Below, piece after piece: positions 35,873-46,300 of a DNA stretch of 64,000 nt. The first letter of the stretch is position 1. Each line of letters opens with the position of its first letter. A program made the position numbers and the translations under genes. This stretch comes from Chitinophaga parva (GTDB lineage Bacteria; Bacteroidota; Bacteroidia; Chitinophagales; Chitinophagaceae). A model generated the notes under the pieces. The model saw nothing but the letters and a program-made list of their open reading frames with translations, had not been told where the DNA came from and searched no databases. The DNA lies in assembly GCF_003071345.1 (NCBI RefSeq), contig NZ_QCYK01000002.1, positions 930,001 through 994,000 of the forward strand, read 5' to 3'.

Positions 35873-37348
35873 ATGTCTGCTACCTTACTGCTCATTATCG
35901 TTACTGCCTATTTCTGCGTGCTGCTGGGCGTAGCCTGGTACACCAGCCGCAATGCCAACAATGATTCCTTCTTCATCGGCAACCGCAATTCCAACTGGAT
36001 GCTGGTGGCCTTCGGCATGATCGGCACCTCGCTGAGCGGGGTTACTTTTGTGAGCGTGCCGGGCAAGGTGGGCACTTCCGGCTTCACCTACCTGCAGATC
36101 GTGATCGGCTATTTCATTGGTTACTTCCTGGTAGCCTACGTGCTCCTGCCCCTGTATTACCGCATGCAGCTCACTTCTATTTACCGCTACCTGGAACACC
36201 GTTTTGGGACCTGGTCATACAAAACAGGTGCATTGTTCTTTATCATATCCCGCACCGTGGGCGCTACGGCCCGGCTGTACCTGGTGATCAACGTGCTGCA
36301 GGTCTTCATCCTGGACAACCTGCACGTACCTTTTGCCGTGACCACCTTTGTACTGCTGCTCATGATCCTGCTGTACACTTTTGAAGGCGGTGTAAAAACC
36401 ATCGTATTCACCGATACCCTGCAAACCACTTTCATGCTACTGGGCCTGCTGGTGTGTATTTATTACATCCTGCATTTCCTGGGCCTCTCCGTAGGGGAAG
36501 GTTGGAGCAGTCTGCACGCCAAAGGTTATACCCGCGTGTTTGATACCAATGCCAGCGGCGGCAGCTTCTGGCTGAAACAGATCCTGGGTGGCGCTTTCAT
36601 CACCGTGGCTATGACAGGGCTGGACCAGGAAATGATGCAAAAGAACATCAGCGTGCGCAGTCTCAAAGATTCCCAGAAGAACATGATCACCTTCAGTGTG
36701 ATCATGGTGATGGTGAACGTGCTGTTCCTTTTCCTGGGTGGCCTTTTGTACCTGTATAAAGATGCCTTGGGCAGCGGCGTGCAGGCCAGCGGGGATGACC
36801 TGTTTCCGGCCATTGCATTGTCCCTGCACCTGCCCGCCATTGTAGCCTTTGTGTTTATCATCGGCCTCATTTCCGCGCTTTTTCCCAGTGCAGACGGTGC
36901 CCTCACAGCGCTTACCTCTTCTTTTTGCATTGACATCCTGGGCCTCAAGAAACGCGAAGACCTCACCGAAAAACAGCGTACCCGCACCCGCCAGACAGTA
37001 CACATCTGCATGGCACTGATCTTCTTTATCTGCGTGATGGTGTTCAAGTGGGTGAACAATAAGTCCATCATCGATATTATCCTGGCACTGGCAGGCTACA
37101 CTTATGGCCCGCTGCTGGGGCTTTTTGCCTTTGGCATATTTACCAAACGCACCATTGCAGAGAACTGGCTGGTGCTGGGCGTGTGCCTGGCGGCACCGGT
37201 GTGCTGCTATGTGTTGTCACTTTACTCTAAAACCCTGTTGGGCGGCTACCAGGTAGGAGTGGAGCTGCTGATCATCAATGCGGCACTCACCTTCCTGGGA
37301 TTGCTGGCTATCTCAAAGCGGCCGGCTGTCGCAGTGGAACTGCAATAG
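35873..37348 (+). CDS. Sodium:solute symporter family protein
   Basis: 491 residues with about 13 membrane helices. The SSS-family signature appears as SFFIGNRNSNWMLVAFGMIG near residue 40, with GVTFVSVPGKVG after it and GLISALFPSADGALTALTSS near residue 340, a conserved Na+ site region. It couples Na+ influx to uptake of a small solute such as a sugar, amino acid or vitamin; the substrate cannot be read here. It is transcribed alone and ends at a strong terminator. Confidence 0.9.
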   Translation: MSATLLLIIVTAYFCVLLGVAWYTSRNANNDSFFIGNRNSNWMLVAFGMIGTSLSGVTFVSVPGKVGTSGFTYLQIVIGYFIGYFLVAYVLLPLYYRMQLTSIYRYLEHRFGTWSYKTGALFFIISRTVGATARLYLVINVLQVFILDNLHVPFAVTTFVLLLMILLYTFEGGVKTIVFTDTLQTTFMLLGLLVCIYYILHFLGLSVGEGWSSLHAKGYTRVFDTNASGGSFWLKQILGGAFITVAMTGLDQEMMQKNISVRSLKDSQKNMITFSVIMVMVNVLFLFLGGLLYLYKDALGSGVQASGDDLFPAIALSLHLPAIVAFVFIIGLISALFPSADGALTALTSSFCIDILGLKKREDLTEKQRTRTRQTVHICMALIFFICVMVFKWVNNKSIIDIILALAGYTYGPLLGLFAFGIFTKRTIAENWLVLGVCLAAPVCCYVLSLYSKTLLGGYQVGVELLIINAALTFLGLLAISKRPAVAVELQ

Positions 37349-37414
37349 TGCAATGGCGATCCTGTAATTGCAATGCTGTAATTATGATACGGTAGGTGCA
37401 AGTCCGTATACAAA

Positions 37415-37447
37415 AAAGGCCGTCCCTGTTTTGCGGGGACGGCCTTT
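37415..37447. terminator. Bidirectional terminator between convergent genes
   Basis: AAAGGCCGTCCC and GGGACGGCCTTT pair around a loop of about 8 nt, with A and T tracts on the two sides. It serves the symporter gene and the minus-strand transpeptidase gene. Confidence 0.88.
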
Positions 37448-37468
37448 CGTTATGGATATTGAAAAGTG

Positions 37469-38221
37469 TCAGGCTTTGGAAATGTAACGGGAGTGCGCCA
37501 GGTAGAATTTGTCCGGGCTGTAAAGGAACAGGCAGCTGCCATTGCTGATAGCGCTGATCACTTCATCACTGATCTCCTCCGGGATGGCCGGGCAGCCTTC
37601 ACTGCGGCCAATGCGCCCGGTACCACGCGCCCACTCATCATTCACATAATCCGCACTGTGCATCACAATGCCGCGGCGTTCTGCATTGTCATTGATGCCG
37701 CGTTCCTCGCCAATGAGCCGAAGGGAAAGACCATGCTTGCCGGTGTAGGTCTGGCCGGTGATATAGAATCCCAGGCTGCTCTTGAAGCTGTTAGGCCTGT
37801 TGGAGAAAGAAGTAGCATTGTTCAGGCCAGAGTTACGGCCATGGGATACCAGCGTATTAAAAAGCAATTTCTTATTGTTCAGATCTATCACGAACAGGCG
37901 CTTTTCCGTGGAAGGAAGGCTGAAGTCCACGATGGAAATGATACTGTCGTTTTGCAGTTTACCCTCTGCCACCAGCTGTTGCAGGCCGGTTAATGCAGAA
38001 AAGAATGCACCTTCAGAAAGACCGGTTGCATTCAACTGCAGGCTGTCATATACCTTCATCATTTCCTCGGAACGCACTACTGCGGCGGATTTATGCGCAA
38101 CTGTTTTCACAATGACTGTACCATGGTGACGAATGCTCCTGGGATGGGATGCTGCCAGCGCGACAACTGAACTTGTAAAAAGGACTACGGGAAACAAAAC
38201 TCGTTTCAGGCGTTTGATCAT
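37469..38221 (-). CDS. Murein L,D-transpeptidase-like protein (YkuD_2 family)
   Basis: 250 residues with a signal peptide (VLFPVVLFTSSVVALA). The catalytic region carries VIDLNNKKLLFNTLVSHGRNSG, IVMHSADYVND with the active-site His, and GRIGRSEGCPAIP with the nucleophile Cys210. This is the Bacteroidota-specific YkuD_2 (PF13645) family, thought to act on peptidoglycan crosslinks in the periplasm. It is monocistronic. Confidence 0.9.
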   Translation of the reverse strand: MIKRLKRVLFPVVLFTSSVVALAASHPRSIRHHGTVIVKTVAHKSAAVVRSEEMMKVYDSLQLNATGLSEGAFFSALTGLQQLVAEGKLQNDSIISIVDFSLPSTEKRLFVIDLNNKKLLFNTLVSHGRNSGLNNATSFSNRPNSFKSSLGFYITGQTYTGKHGLSLRLIGEERGINDNAERRGIVMHSADYVNDEWARGTGRIGRSEGCPAIPEEISDEVISAISNGSCLFLYSPDKFYLAHSRYISKA

Positions 38222-38659
38222 GTAGCTTAAATTTTAGAATAGGTCAGGACCGTAAATCAAATGGTGTCTTAAAAAAATTGGCTAGGACAAGACTAGTTAC
38301 ATAGGATACACATCTTCCGGATGTGCGTAAAACAATGGGGCAAAGATACGACATTCTCCCGTCCCGGAAAGTAGCAACTACATTGCTAATCACTCATTTA
38401 ACAATTTGCTTACAGGTGGGGAGGCCAACTTTAACAGCATACTCTTCAGTGTAATATATTAAAATACAATTATTTATAATACCTGTTGAGACTTTTACCG
38501 GAAGGGCTGGGGAGCTGGGCCGGAAGAGAAAAAAAATAAAAAAAATTGAGCCAGCGGGGTGGGCTGGTGGCGGTACAAGGATATCCTTTGTATTACAAAA
38601 AAACCGCAAGCCTGCTTTTCAGCGGCCTGCGGTTTTATAATGGCGGAAATTGGTGCTTA
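38222..38659. other. Intergenic region between two minus-strand genes
   Basis: 438 bp without a credible gene. It holds the promoter region of the transpeptidase gene: on the minus strand TATCTTTG (38348 to 38341) matches the -7 consensus TAnnTTTG, about 120 bp before the start, without a clear -33 TTG. Near 38598-38637 is the terminator of the TonB receptor gene. The middle part (38450-38560) is AT-rich with poly-A runs. Confidence 0.5.
38598..38637 (-). terminator. Terminator of the TonB receptor gene
   Basis: AAAACCGCA and TGCGGTTTT form the outer stem, with a partly paired interior (AGCC / GGCC), just after the stop of the minus-strand receptor gene. A tracts on the plus strand give the T tract of the transcript. 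Confidence 0.75.
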
Positions 38660-41113
38660 TTAGAAGCGGAATGCTACGCTGCCCACAAACTGGCGGGGCA
38701 TCTGGGCATTGAAGGTGGAATAACCGGTGAAGTATTGCTTGTCAGTCAGGTTGTTCAGCTTCAGGGCCACGCGGAACTTAGCGCGGTCGTAGCTGATGGA
38801 TGCATTCAGCACGGTGTAAGCAGGCAGGTAAAATACGCCCTGGCTGGCCGTATTGATGATCTTGTTCTCGCTGGCGTAGTTACCACCAAAACCAAAGCCC
38901 AGGCCTTTTGCCACACCGGAAGGAATGCGGTAGCTGATCCAGAGATTGGCCAGGTTTGCCGGGCCTGCAGTACCCGGGCGGCGGCCCTGGGAGTCGTTGT
39001 CAGACAGGACAAACTTGCTGTCGTTGTAGGCATAACCTGCAATCACGTTCATGCCAGAGAAGGGATTGGCAGCTATTTCCACTTCCAGGCCTTTACTGCG
39101 CTGGGTACCGTTCTGGATGGAGAACGAGGGGTGGGACGGATCTGCACGCACCACGTCCTTCACATCAATATTGTAGTAGCTGATGCTGCCAGACAGGCGA
39201 CCGTCAAACAGGCCTGCTTTCACACCGCCTTCCCATTGGTTAGCCTGTTCAGGTTTGAAGGTGTGGCCTGCGGAGTCTGCGCCCTGCTGGTTCGTGAAGC
39301 CGTTCTGGTAGTTGCCAAACACAGACAGCTTGTCCTTGATCACCTGGTACACCGCGCCAAACTTAGGCGACAGGGCTGTCTGGTGGTAGGCGGAGCCATC
39401 GTTGATCTTGCCGGTCTGTACGTTGAAAGTGCCTTTGTTATCGAAATAGTCGATGCGCAAACCTGCCATCACGCTCAGGCGGTCAGTCAGGTTCAGCACA
39501 TCATTAAAGTAAGCGCTGTAAGTATTGGTCTGGTAGATGATCGTGTACGGGTATGCCGGGGCGGGCAGGGTGTTGTACAGGTGGTCCACCTGGTCGCGGT
39601 TCAGGTTTACGTAGTTCGGGTCTGCACCGCGCATCTTTACGATGTCGAAAAAGTCGGACTGGCCCTGGTTCACGAACTCGCGGTAATAGATATTGGAGTT
39701 ATAATGGTAAAAATCCAGGCCGGCCACCAGGCGGTTACGCAGGCTGCCAATGTGAAAATCACCATTGAAGTTCTGCTGGATATCAAGGCTGTTATCATAG
39801 CCGGAAGGCTTCCAGGCCATGCGGATGATGGAATCGCCGGTAGTAGGGTAGAAGTAGGGCATAGCGCCTTCAGAGGTGCTGCGCGTGGTGGTTACCAGGG
39901 TACGGGAGGTCCAGTTATTGGACATCTTGTACACTGCTTCTCCAAAGAAGTTGTAGTTGTCGCTGGTTACAGACAGGTCGTTGCTTTGGTAAGCGCGTTT
40001 GTAGTCAATGTTCAGCTGGTCAGGGGTGCTGGCGCCCAGTTGTTTCACAGTGAGCCAGTAAGGGTAGAAGAACATCGGGAAGCCGGTACCTACGTTGTGG
40101 TAAATTTCCGCATCAAAGTTGAAGGTCAGGCGGTCATTTACTTTATAGCTCAGGGAGGGAGCCAGTGCTACGCTGCGGGAAAAACCGTTGTCCTGCCAGG
40201 TGCCCTGGCTGGTGTAGGCGCCATTGAGGCGGAACATTACCTGGTGGGCGCTGTCCAGCGGGGTGTTCAGATCTGCCGTAACACGGCTAAGGCCATAGCT
40301 GCCGGTAGTGAAGCCTACTTCACCACCGCGGCCGTCATAAGGCTTTTTAGTCACACGGTTAATAAGACCACCGTAAGAAGTGAGGCTGCTGCCAAACAAA
40401 GTACCGGAGGGGCCTTTGATCACTTCAATGCTTTCTGTATTCACTGCATCCACCTTGGAATTTACCACGCTGGGCATGCCGTTGCGGAAGTTGGCAGTGG
40501 TAGTGAAGCCGCGCAGCAGGTAGATGCTGCCGCCGGCACCGGGCCGGCCTACGGCGTCCCACATCTTGGTAAGGCCGGTGGCATTCTTCAGCGCATCATC
40601 CTGGGTGATGGCAATCTGGTCTGCCAGCAGCTCCTTCGGGATTACGGAGTAGGACTGGGCGTTTTCCAGGCGGTTCAGCTGCATTTTACCTACATCACCG
40701 GAGGTGGAGCGGGTGAATTTATTGCGCTTATTACCCGCAATTGTTACTTCCTTCAGCTGCTGGTTAGACACTTCCAGCACCAGGTCTACCTGGGAGGATC
40801 TGCCCGCCGTTACTGATACGGCTTTTTCTACCGGGGCATAGCCCATAAGGCTTACCAGCAGGGTATAATCGCCGGCGGTTATGCGGCGGATGGCGTAATG
40901 ACCATTCTCGTCGGTCTGGGTGTTTTTATGAGTGCCTTTTAATTGTACAGTCACCGCCGGCGCTGCTGTTCCATCTGCCGTGCGGATCACACCGTGCACG
41001 CTGCCAAACTGGTCATCGCCTTCTTCCGTGCCAAGGGCCCACACGGGGCGGATGCTACAGAGCATCATCAGAAACAGTAAGCTTTTCCAAACGGTTGTAT
41101 TCCTTTTTCCCAT
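38660..41113 (-). CDS. TonB-dependent siderophore-type receptor
   Basis: 817 residues from the ATG at 41113 (frame open to 41176), with a signal peptide (SLLFLMMLCSIRPVWA). A carboxypeptidase-regulatory-like domain follows (VHGVIRTADGTAAPAVTV to VDLVLEV). The plug has YSVIPKELLADQIAITQDDALKN, SIYLLRGF and IEVIKGPSGTLFGS, typical of FhuA/FpvA-type siderophore receptors. The 22-strand barrel ends in FVGSVAFRF with the terminal Phe required for outer-membrane assembly. It imports ferric siderophores with TonB energy. No iron-transport partner or Fur box was recognised beside it. Confidence 0.92.
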   Translation of the reverse strand: MGKRNTTVWKSLLFLMMLCSIRPVWALGTEEGDDQFGSVHGVIRTADGTAAPAVTVQLKGTHKNTQTDENGHYAIRRITAGDYTLLVSLMGYAPVEKAVSVTAGRSSQVDLVLEVSNQQLKEVTIAGNKRNKFTRSTSGDVGKMQLNRLENAQSYSVIPKELLADQIAITQDDALKNATGLTKMWDAVGRPGAGGSIYLLRGFTTTANFRNGMPSVVNSKVDAVNTESIEVIKGPSGTLFGSSLTSYGGLINRVTKKPYDGRGGEVGFTTGSYGLSRVTADLNTPLDSAHQVMFRLNGAYTSQGTWQDNGFSRSVALAPSLSYKVNDRLTFNFDAEIYHNVGTGFPMFFYPYWLTVKQLGASTPDQLNIDYKRAYQSNDLSVTSDNYNFFGEAVYKMSNNWTSRTLVTTTRSTSEGAMPYFYPTTGDSIIRMAWKPSGYDNSLDIQQNFNGDFHIGSLRNRLVAGLDFYHYNSNIYYREFVNQGQSDFFDIVKMRGADPNYVNLNRDQVDHLYNTLPAPAYPYTIIYQTNTYSAYFNDVLNLTDRLSVMAGLRIDYFDNKGTFNVQTGKINDGSAYHQTALSPKFGAVYQVIKDKLSVFGNYQNGFTNQQGADSAGHTFKPEQANQWEGGVKAGLFDGRLSGSISYYNIDVKDVVRADPSHPSFSIQNGTQRSKGLEVEIAANPFSGMNVIAGYAYNDSKFVLSDNDSQGRRPGTAGPANLANLWISYRIPSGVAKGLGFGFGGNYASENKIINTASQGVFYLPAYTVLNASISYDRAKFRVALKLNNLTDKQYFTGYSTFNAQMPRQFVGSVAFRF

Positions 41114-41254
41114 TTCGCTGGTATTTTTTTTACGATCGCAAAGGTTCAACATAGCCGCCGCAAGGCAATTCCGCATCGGGAAAAAGGTTTACGCAATCCG
41201 GAAAAACTGCGGATTTGGATATTCCGGGGCAAAGCCGTATCCTTGAAATCCGTT

Positions 41255-42862
41255 ATGAAATATCTGCCAACCCGTATACTTTGGTTGCTGTTTTTGCCCC
41301 TGGGACTGCTGGCACAGGGTACCCCTGCCTCCACCTTGCGCACCCTCAATGAAGCCATTGCCCAGGCGCCCCGCTACGATGCGGTGAAACGGCAACGCAT
41401 CCAGGCCCTTCAAACCACCCTTGCCCGTACCCCTGCTGCGGCGCTGCAGGAACGGTTTGCCGTGTGCGGCCAGCTGTACGACGAATACAAGGTGTTCAAT
41501 TACGACTCCGCCTACCGCTATGCCCGCACCCTGCAAACCCTGGCCGCCCAGCTACAGGACCCGGCCCGTGTTACCTTTGCCCGCATCAAACTCAGTTTTA
41601 TATTATTGTCGTCCGGCATGTTCAAGGAAACCTATGATTCCCTGAGCCTGGTGCATATTGACGATGCGCCGGATAGCCTCCGCGCGGAATACTACACCCT
41701 GCTGGCCCGCTATTATTACGACCTGGCCGATTTTGACAACGACACCTATCATACCCCGGGGTACACCCGCCTGGCTAACCGTTACGTGGATTCTGCCCTG
41801 CAGCTGTACGATGCAAAAAGCTTCCAGTATGCTTACTTCAACGGGTTGAAGTACATCCGCAGTGGCAACATGGACAGTGCACTGACCAGTTTCCAGCAGA
41901 TCATCAACAACCCTATGCTGAGCACCCACCAGTATGCGGTGACCGCTTCCACGCTGAGCGACATCTACATCCAGCGCGGGCAGGTAGATACGGCCATTTC
42001 CCTTCTGATAGAAGCTGCCATTGCGGATATTAAAACCTCTACCAAGGAAACCGCTGCACTTTTTAACCTGGCTACCTTATTATATAAAAAGGACGATGTA
42101 AAGCATGCCGCGGCCTATATTGAACAAGCCATCCGCGATGCCATGTTCTACGGGGCCCGCCAGCGCAAGGTGCAGATGAGCGCTATTTTGCCGCTGATAG
42201 AATCGGAAAAGGTGAACCGGGTGGAGAGCCAGCAGCAAATGCTGTTCATTTACTCTGCCATCGTCACTTTCCTGCTGCTGGTGGTGGTATGGCTGGCGGT
42301 GGTGATCTTCCGCCAGTTCAATAAACTGAAACACGCCCAGCGCCTCATCACAGAATCGGCCACCCACCAGCGGGAGATCAATGCGAAGCTGGAGGAGGCC
42401 AACCGGATTAAAGAGGAATACATCGGCTACTTCTTTAATGTCAATTCCGTGTTCTTTAATAAAATGGAGCGGTTTAAGAAATCGCTGGACCAGAAGGTGA
42501 ATGACCGGAAGCTGGAAGAGATCCGGTTTTTGGTGAATAACATTAACCTGAAGCAGGAAAAGGAAGACCTGCTGCGCGATTTTGACAAGGTGTTCCTGAA
42601 ACTATTCCCCAATTTTGTGCAGGACTACAACGGGCTGTTTGAGCCCGCGGACCAGGTGAAGCTCAAAGACCAGGAGTTGTTGAATACAGACCTGCGGATC
42701 TTTGCGCTCATCCGGATGGGGATCCATGACAATGAGAAGATTGCGCAGATCCTGGAGTATTCGGTGAATACGATCAATACGTATAAGACCCGGATCAAGA
42801 ATAGATCAAAAGTGCCGAACGAGGCGTTTGAACATCATATTATGGAGATAAAGGCGGAGTAA
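41255..42862 (+). CDS. TPR/DUF6377 membrane-anchored transcriptional regulator
   Basis: 535 residues from the ATG at 41255; an in-frame TTG at 41243 is less likely. A signal peptide (ILWLLFLPLGLLA) precedes a periplasmic TPR-like helical region (residues about 30-320). A single membrane helix follows (MLFIYSAIVTFLLLVVVWL), then a coiled segment, and a cytoplasmic DUF6377 region ends in a LuxR-like HTH (DNEKIAQILEYSVNTINTY). Proteins of this layout sit next to SusCD loci and are thought to switch them in response to glycan; the adjacent SusCD operon is the likely target. Confidence 0.85.
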   Translation: MKYLPTRILWLLFLPLGLLAQGTPASTLRTLNEAIAQAPRYDAVKRQRIQALQTTLARTPAAALQERFAVCGQLYDEYKVFNYDSAYRYARTLQTLAAQLQDPARVTFARIKLSFILLSSGMFKETYDSLSLVHIDDAPDSLRAEYYTLLARYYYDLADFDNDTYHTPGYTRLANRYVDSALQLYDAKSFQYAYFNGLKYIRSGNMDSALTSFQQIINNPMLSTHQYAVTASTLSDIYIQRGQVDTAISLLIEAAIADIKTSTKETAALFNLATLLYKKDDVKHAAAYIEQAIRDAMFYGARQRKVQMSAILPLIESEKVNRVESQQQMLFIYSAIVTFLLLVVVWLAVVIFRQFNKLKHAQRLITESATHQREINAKLEEANRIKEEYIGYFFNVNSVFFNKMERFKKSLDQKVNDRKLEEIRFLVNNINLKQEKEDLLRDFDKVFLKLFPNFVQDYNGLFEPADQVKLKDQELLNTDLRIFALIRMGIHDNEKIAQILEYSVNTINTYKTRIKNRSKVPNEAFEHHIMEIKAE

Positions 42863-43319
42863 CGGGCATTTACAGATAAAACCAATGTAGCGTAAGGCTT
42901 ATACACGACTACTTTTGACATCGTATGGAATATCTCCGGTTCCAGGCTACCGGGACTCAAAGACGCCATTGATATTGCAGGGCCCCACCCGGTAGCGTAC
43001 CCGCCTGCATAGCCCTTTCTTAAGTTTTCATGATCCGTTATCGCCATAAAGTAAAGCGCCTTTTTCTTGTTATATAGGCCCGGAATGCCCCTTCGTTTAC
43101 GTTATATTTAGAATATTTTAATGTATTGTGAACGCATTTAATATCAATGCCTTATCCACTGTGTCCCCCTGAAATTCCCCAATATTTCCTATATATCTCT
43201 TATAAAACTTGCCCAGGTTTTAACCTACCCATTTCTTTGCTGCACCGGTTCACTACCGGCGTTCCACCAGCATTCATTACGTCCACGTCACCCGCTGCCC
43301 GGCAGCAGAAAACCACTTT
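42863..43319. other. Intergenic region upstream of susC
   Basis: 457 bp without a credible gene; a 70-codon minus-strand frame (42835-43047) lacks coding character. The right half is AT-rich (43080-43210) and probably holds the susC promoter and regulator-binding sites. A candidate promoter is listed separately. Confidence 0.5.
43209..43239 (+). promoter_or_regulatory. Candidate promoter of the susCD operon
   Basis: TTG (43209-43211) and TTTCTTTG (43232-43239) are separated by 20 bp, the normal spacing for Bacteroidota -33 and -7 elements. The -7 box differs from TAnnTTTG at one position. The start codon lies 80 bp downstream. Confidence 0.35.
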
Positions 43320-46300
43320 ATGAAAATGAATAAATGTCCCTCCAACATGGAGCGGCGGTTGTCTCAGCCCCGTTCCCATTTACCCGTTATGCAACACACC
43401 GTTAACACGCACAAACCTCATTACATGCTTACCAGACATTTACTGAAAGCACTGCTCACGTTGTTCCTCCTGGCCTGGCTCGCGCCGGGCGCATACGCAC
43501 AGCAGGTGTCCCTTACGGGAAAGGTCACCGACGATAAAGGCCAGCCCCTGCCCGGTGCAGGCGTGCAGGTACGCGGTGGCAAAGGCGGTACCGGCACCGA
43601 CAATGCCGGCATCTTCCACCTCTCCGTGCCTTCCCATGCCACCATCATTGTTTCCTATGTGGGTTTTGATGCGGATACCATAACCCTGTCCGGGCAAACC
43701 ACCCTCAATGTACAGCTCCACCCCACCACCGCCGCACTGGAACAGGTAGTGGTAGTGGGCTACGGCACCCAGCGCCGTAAAGACGTTACCGGCTCCATTG
43801 CCTCCATCAAGGGCGCTGATGTAAAAAGCCAGCCCGTGACCAATGTTACAGAAGCCATCCAGGGCCGCGTGGCCGGCGTGGAGATCGTGAAGAGCTCGGG
43901 CGCACCAGACGCGCCCTCCAGTATATTGATCCGCGGGGTATCCTCGCTGAACAACGCACAGCCCCTTTACATCGTGGACGGGGTACGCCAGACCAACGGG
44001 GAAAACTTTAACATGGCGGATATTGCCGATATCAACGTGCTCAAAGACGCCAGCGCCGCCGCCATTTATGGTAGCGCCGCCGCCGGTGGGGTGATCATCA
44101 TCACCACGAAGAAAGGCCAGGTAGGCAAACCCACCATTAACCTCAATGCCCGTTATGGCATCACCAAGCCCCGCACCCTGCAGCTGCTGGACCGCGACAA
44201 CTGGATCAAGATGAAACGCACCATTGATCCTACCTACCTGCAGGGCAATGACCACACTGATACGCTGCCCAATACCGACTGGACCAAAGAGCTGTTCCGC
44301 AGTGGGAATGAGCAGAACTACAACCTGTCTGTATCTGGTGCCAATAACAATGCAAACTACCTGGTGTCTGGTTTTTATAACAACCAGAAAGGCGTGTACC
44401 TGAACAACGCTTCCCGCCTGATAGGTGCCCGCGTAAATTCCGAATTTAAACTGGGCAAGATCTTCCGCGCCGGTGAAGAACTGTACATCTGGGGCCGTAA
44501 TACCAACCCGGTGCCGCCTTATGCAACGCCCATCAACCCGCCTTTCCGTACCACGCCCATCATGCCGGTGTACAACCCGGATAAGACGGACAAGTCCAAC
44601 ATCTGGGGCCAGAGCCCTACCGGCTATTCCGGTCCTAACCTGGTGGGCCAGATCATGACGGCGCACATCCTCAATAAGAAATTGAACCTCCAGGGCAATG
44701 CCTTTGTGGAAGTGCAACTGCCCCTGTACCTCACCTTCCGCTCCACGCTGGGTTACACCTTCTACAATGAAGCCCAGAACTACTTCCAGGAGCCGTACAA
44801 CTTTGGACAGGTAAAGAGCCCGTCTAACAAACTGGAAAAGTATACGAACAACAACCAGACCCTGCTCACCAACTATACCCTGAGCTTTGATCACCTGTTT
44901 GGCAAGCACGCCATCAATGCACTGGTAGGGTATGAGCAGATCCAGAATAAATATGATGGCATTGATGCCACTGAAACCAATGTGGGCGGCTCATCCTTTG
45001 GCTTTATCCGCACCTCCCAGAGCGATGCGTTTGTGACTGGTGGCTATGATCCCAATGGCCTCGTGAAATCACAGTTTGGCCGCCTGAACTATAATTATGC
45101 AGGCAAGTATTACATCTCCGGCGCCGTGCGCCGCGATGCAAACTTTACCGTGTTTGGCCCCGGTAACCAGCATGGCGTCTTCCCTTCTGCCTCCGCCGGC
45201 TGGCATATCAGTGATGAGGACTTCTTTAAGAAAGGTGTGCCTTTCATTGACCTCCTGAAACTGCGTGGCAGCTGGGGACGTTTGGGCAACAGTAATATCA
45301 ACAGCTACTACTTCCTCACCACGTATGAGCAGGTAAATTCTGCTAACTTCTCACCGGGCGGCTCTCCCAGTGTAGGCATCACCCAGACCTTTATTCCCAA
45401 TGAAAAGATCAAGTGGGAGCAGGTGGAAGAAACCAACATCGGCATTGACCTGGAAGCCCTGCACCACCGCCTGAACTTCACGGCAGAGTGGTATAACAAA
45501 ACCACGAATGACATGCTGTATGGCCTGCCCGTGGCACTTAGTTCCGGCATTACCGCGCTGTATGAAACCAACATCGGTTCTGTAAACAACAAGGGTATTG
45601 ACCTGGTATTGGGTTATCACGACCATGCGGGTAAATTCAGCTACGGCGTAAACTTCACCGGTTCTTTCAACAAGAATAAAGTACTGAACCTGGATGGTGT
45701 GAATGCAAACCCTATCCTGGATGGTAATAATAATTATGGTAACGGCAGCTTTGGCCTCATGATCAATAACCCCCTCACCATCACCCGCGCCGGTGCGCCC
45801 TTTGGCCGGTTCTGGGGTTACAAAGTGCAGGGCATCTTTAAAACAGATGACGAAGCCGCCAAGCATGGCTCCCAGCTGGGCAACACACCGCATGCAGGTG
45901 ACCTGATCTACCAGGATATCACCGGCGATGGTAAAGTAACGGCAGACGATAAGCAGGTGCTGGGCAATCCTAACCCGAAGTTCTCTTACGGTGCCAATAT
46001 CAACCTCGCTTACGGCGCGTTTGACCTGAACCTCCTGTTCAACGGCGTTTCCGGCGTGCAGCTGTTCAACGGTGTGAAAGCCTATGCACAGTTCCCCTTT
46101 TCTGACGGCAATACCACTGCGCAGGTGTTCAATGCCTCCTACTTCGGCAGCAACCAGCTTACTTCACAACCCCGTATCAATTACAACGGTGTGAATGATC
46201 CGAACCAGAACTACAATGTGCCCAACAGTTACTTTGTAGAGAATGGCTCCTACCTGAAACTGAAGAATGCACAACTGGGTTATAATTTTTCCAACACGCT

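Noticed and set aside
38394..38609. Short minus-strand frame between the transpeptidase and the TonB receptor
   Set aside because: It runs through poly-A/T sequence and a terminator, and the translation is low-complexity.
38546..40816. A 756-codon plus-strand frame opposite the TonB receptor
   Set aside because: The minus-strand receptor has full plug and barrel motifs and a signal peptide. The plus-strand translation is Val/His-rich with no recognisable domain.
41114..41254. Possible promoter for the TonB receptor on the minus strand (AACCTTTG with TTG 19 bp upstream)
   Set aside because: The -7 box lacks the leading T of TAnnTTTG and the spot would leave a very short leader; too weak to list. 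No Fur-like palindrome was seen either.
42835..43047. Short minus-strand frame in the gap before susC
   Set aside because: 70 codons, no promoter or start context, no recognisable sequence and no coding bias.
43440..44909. A 489-codon frame antisense to susC
   Set aside because: It shadows the SusC plug region and has no domain features of its own.
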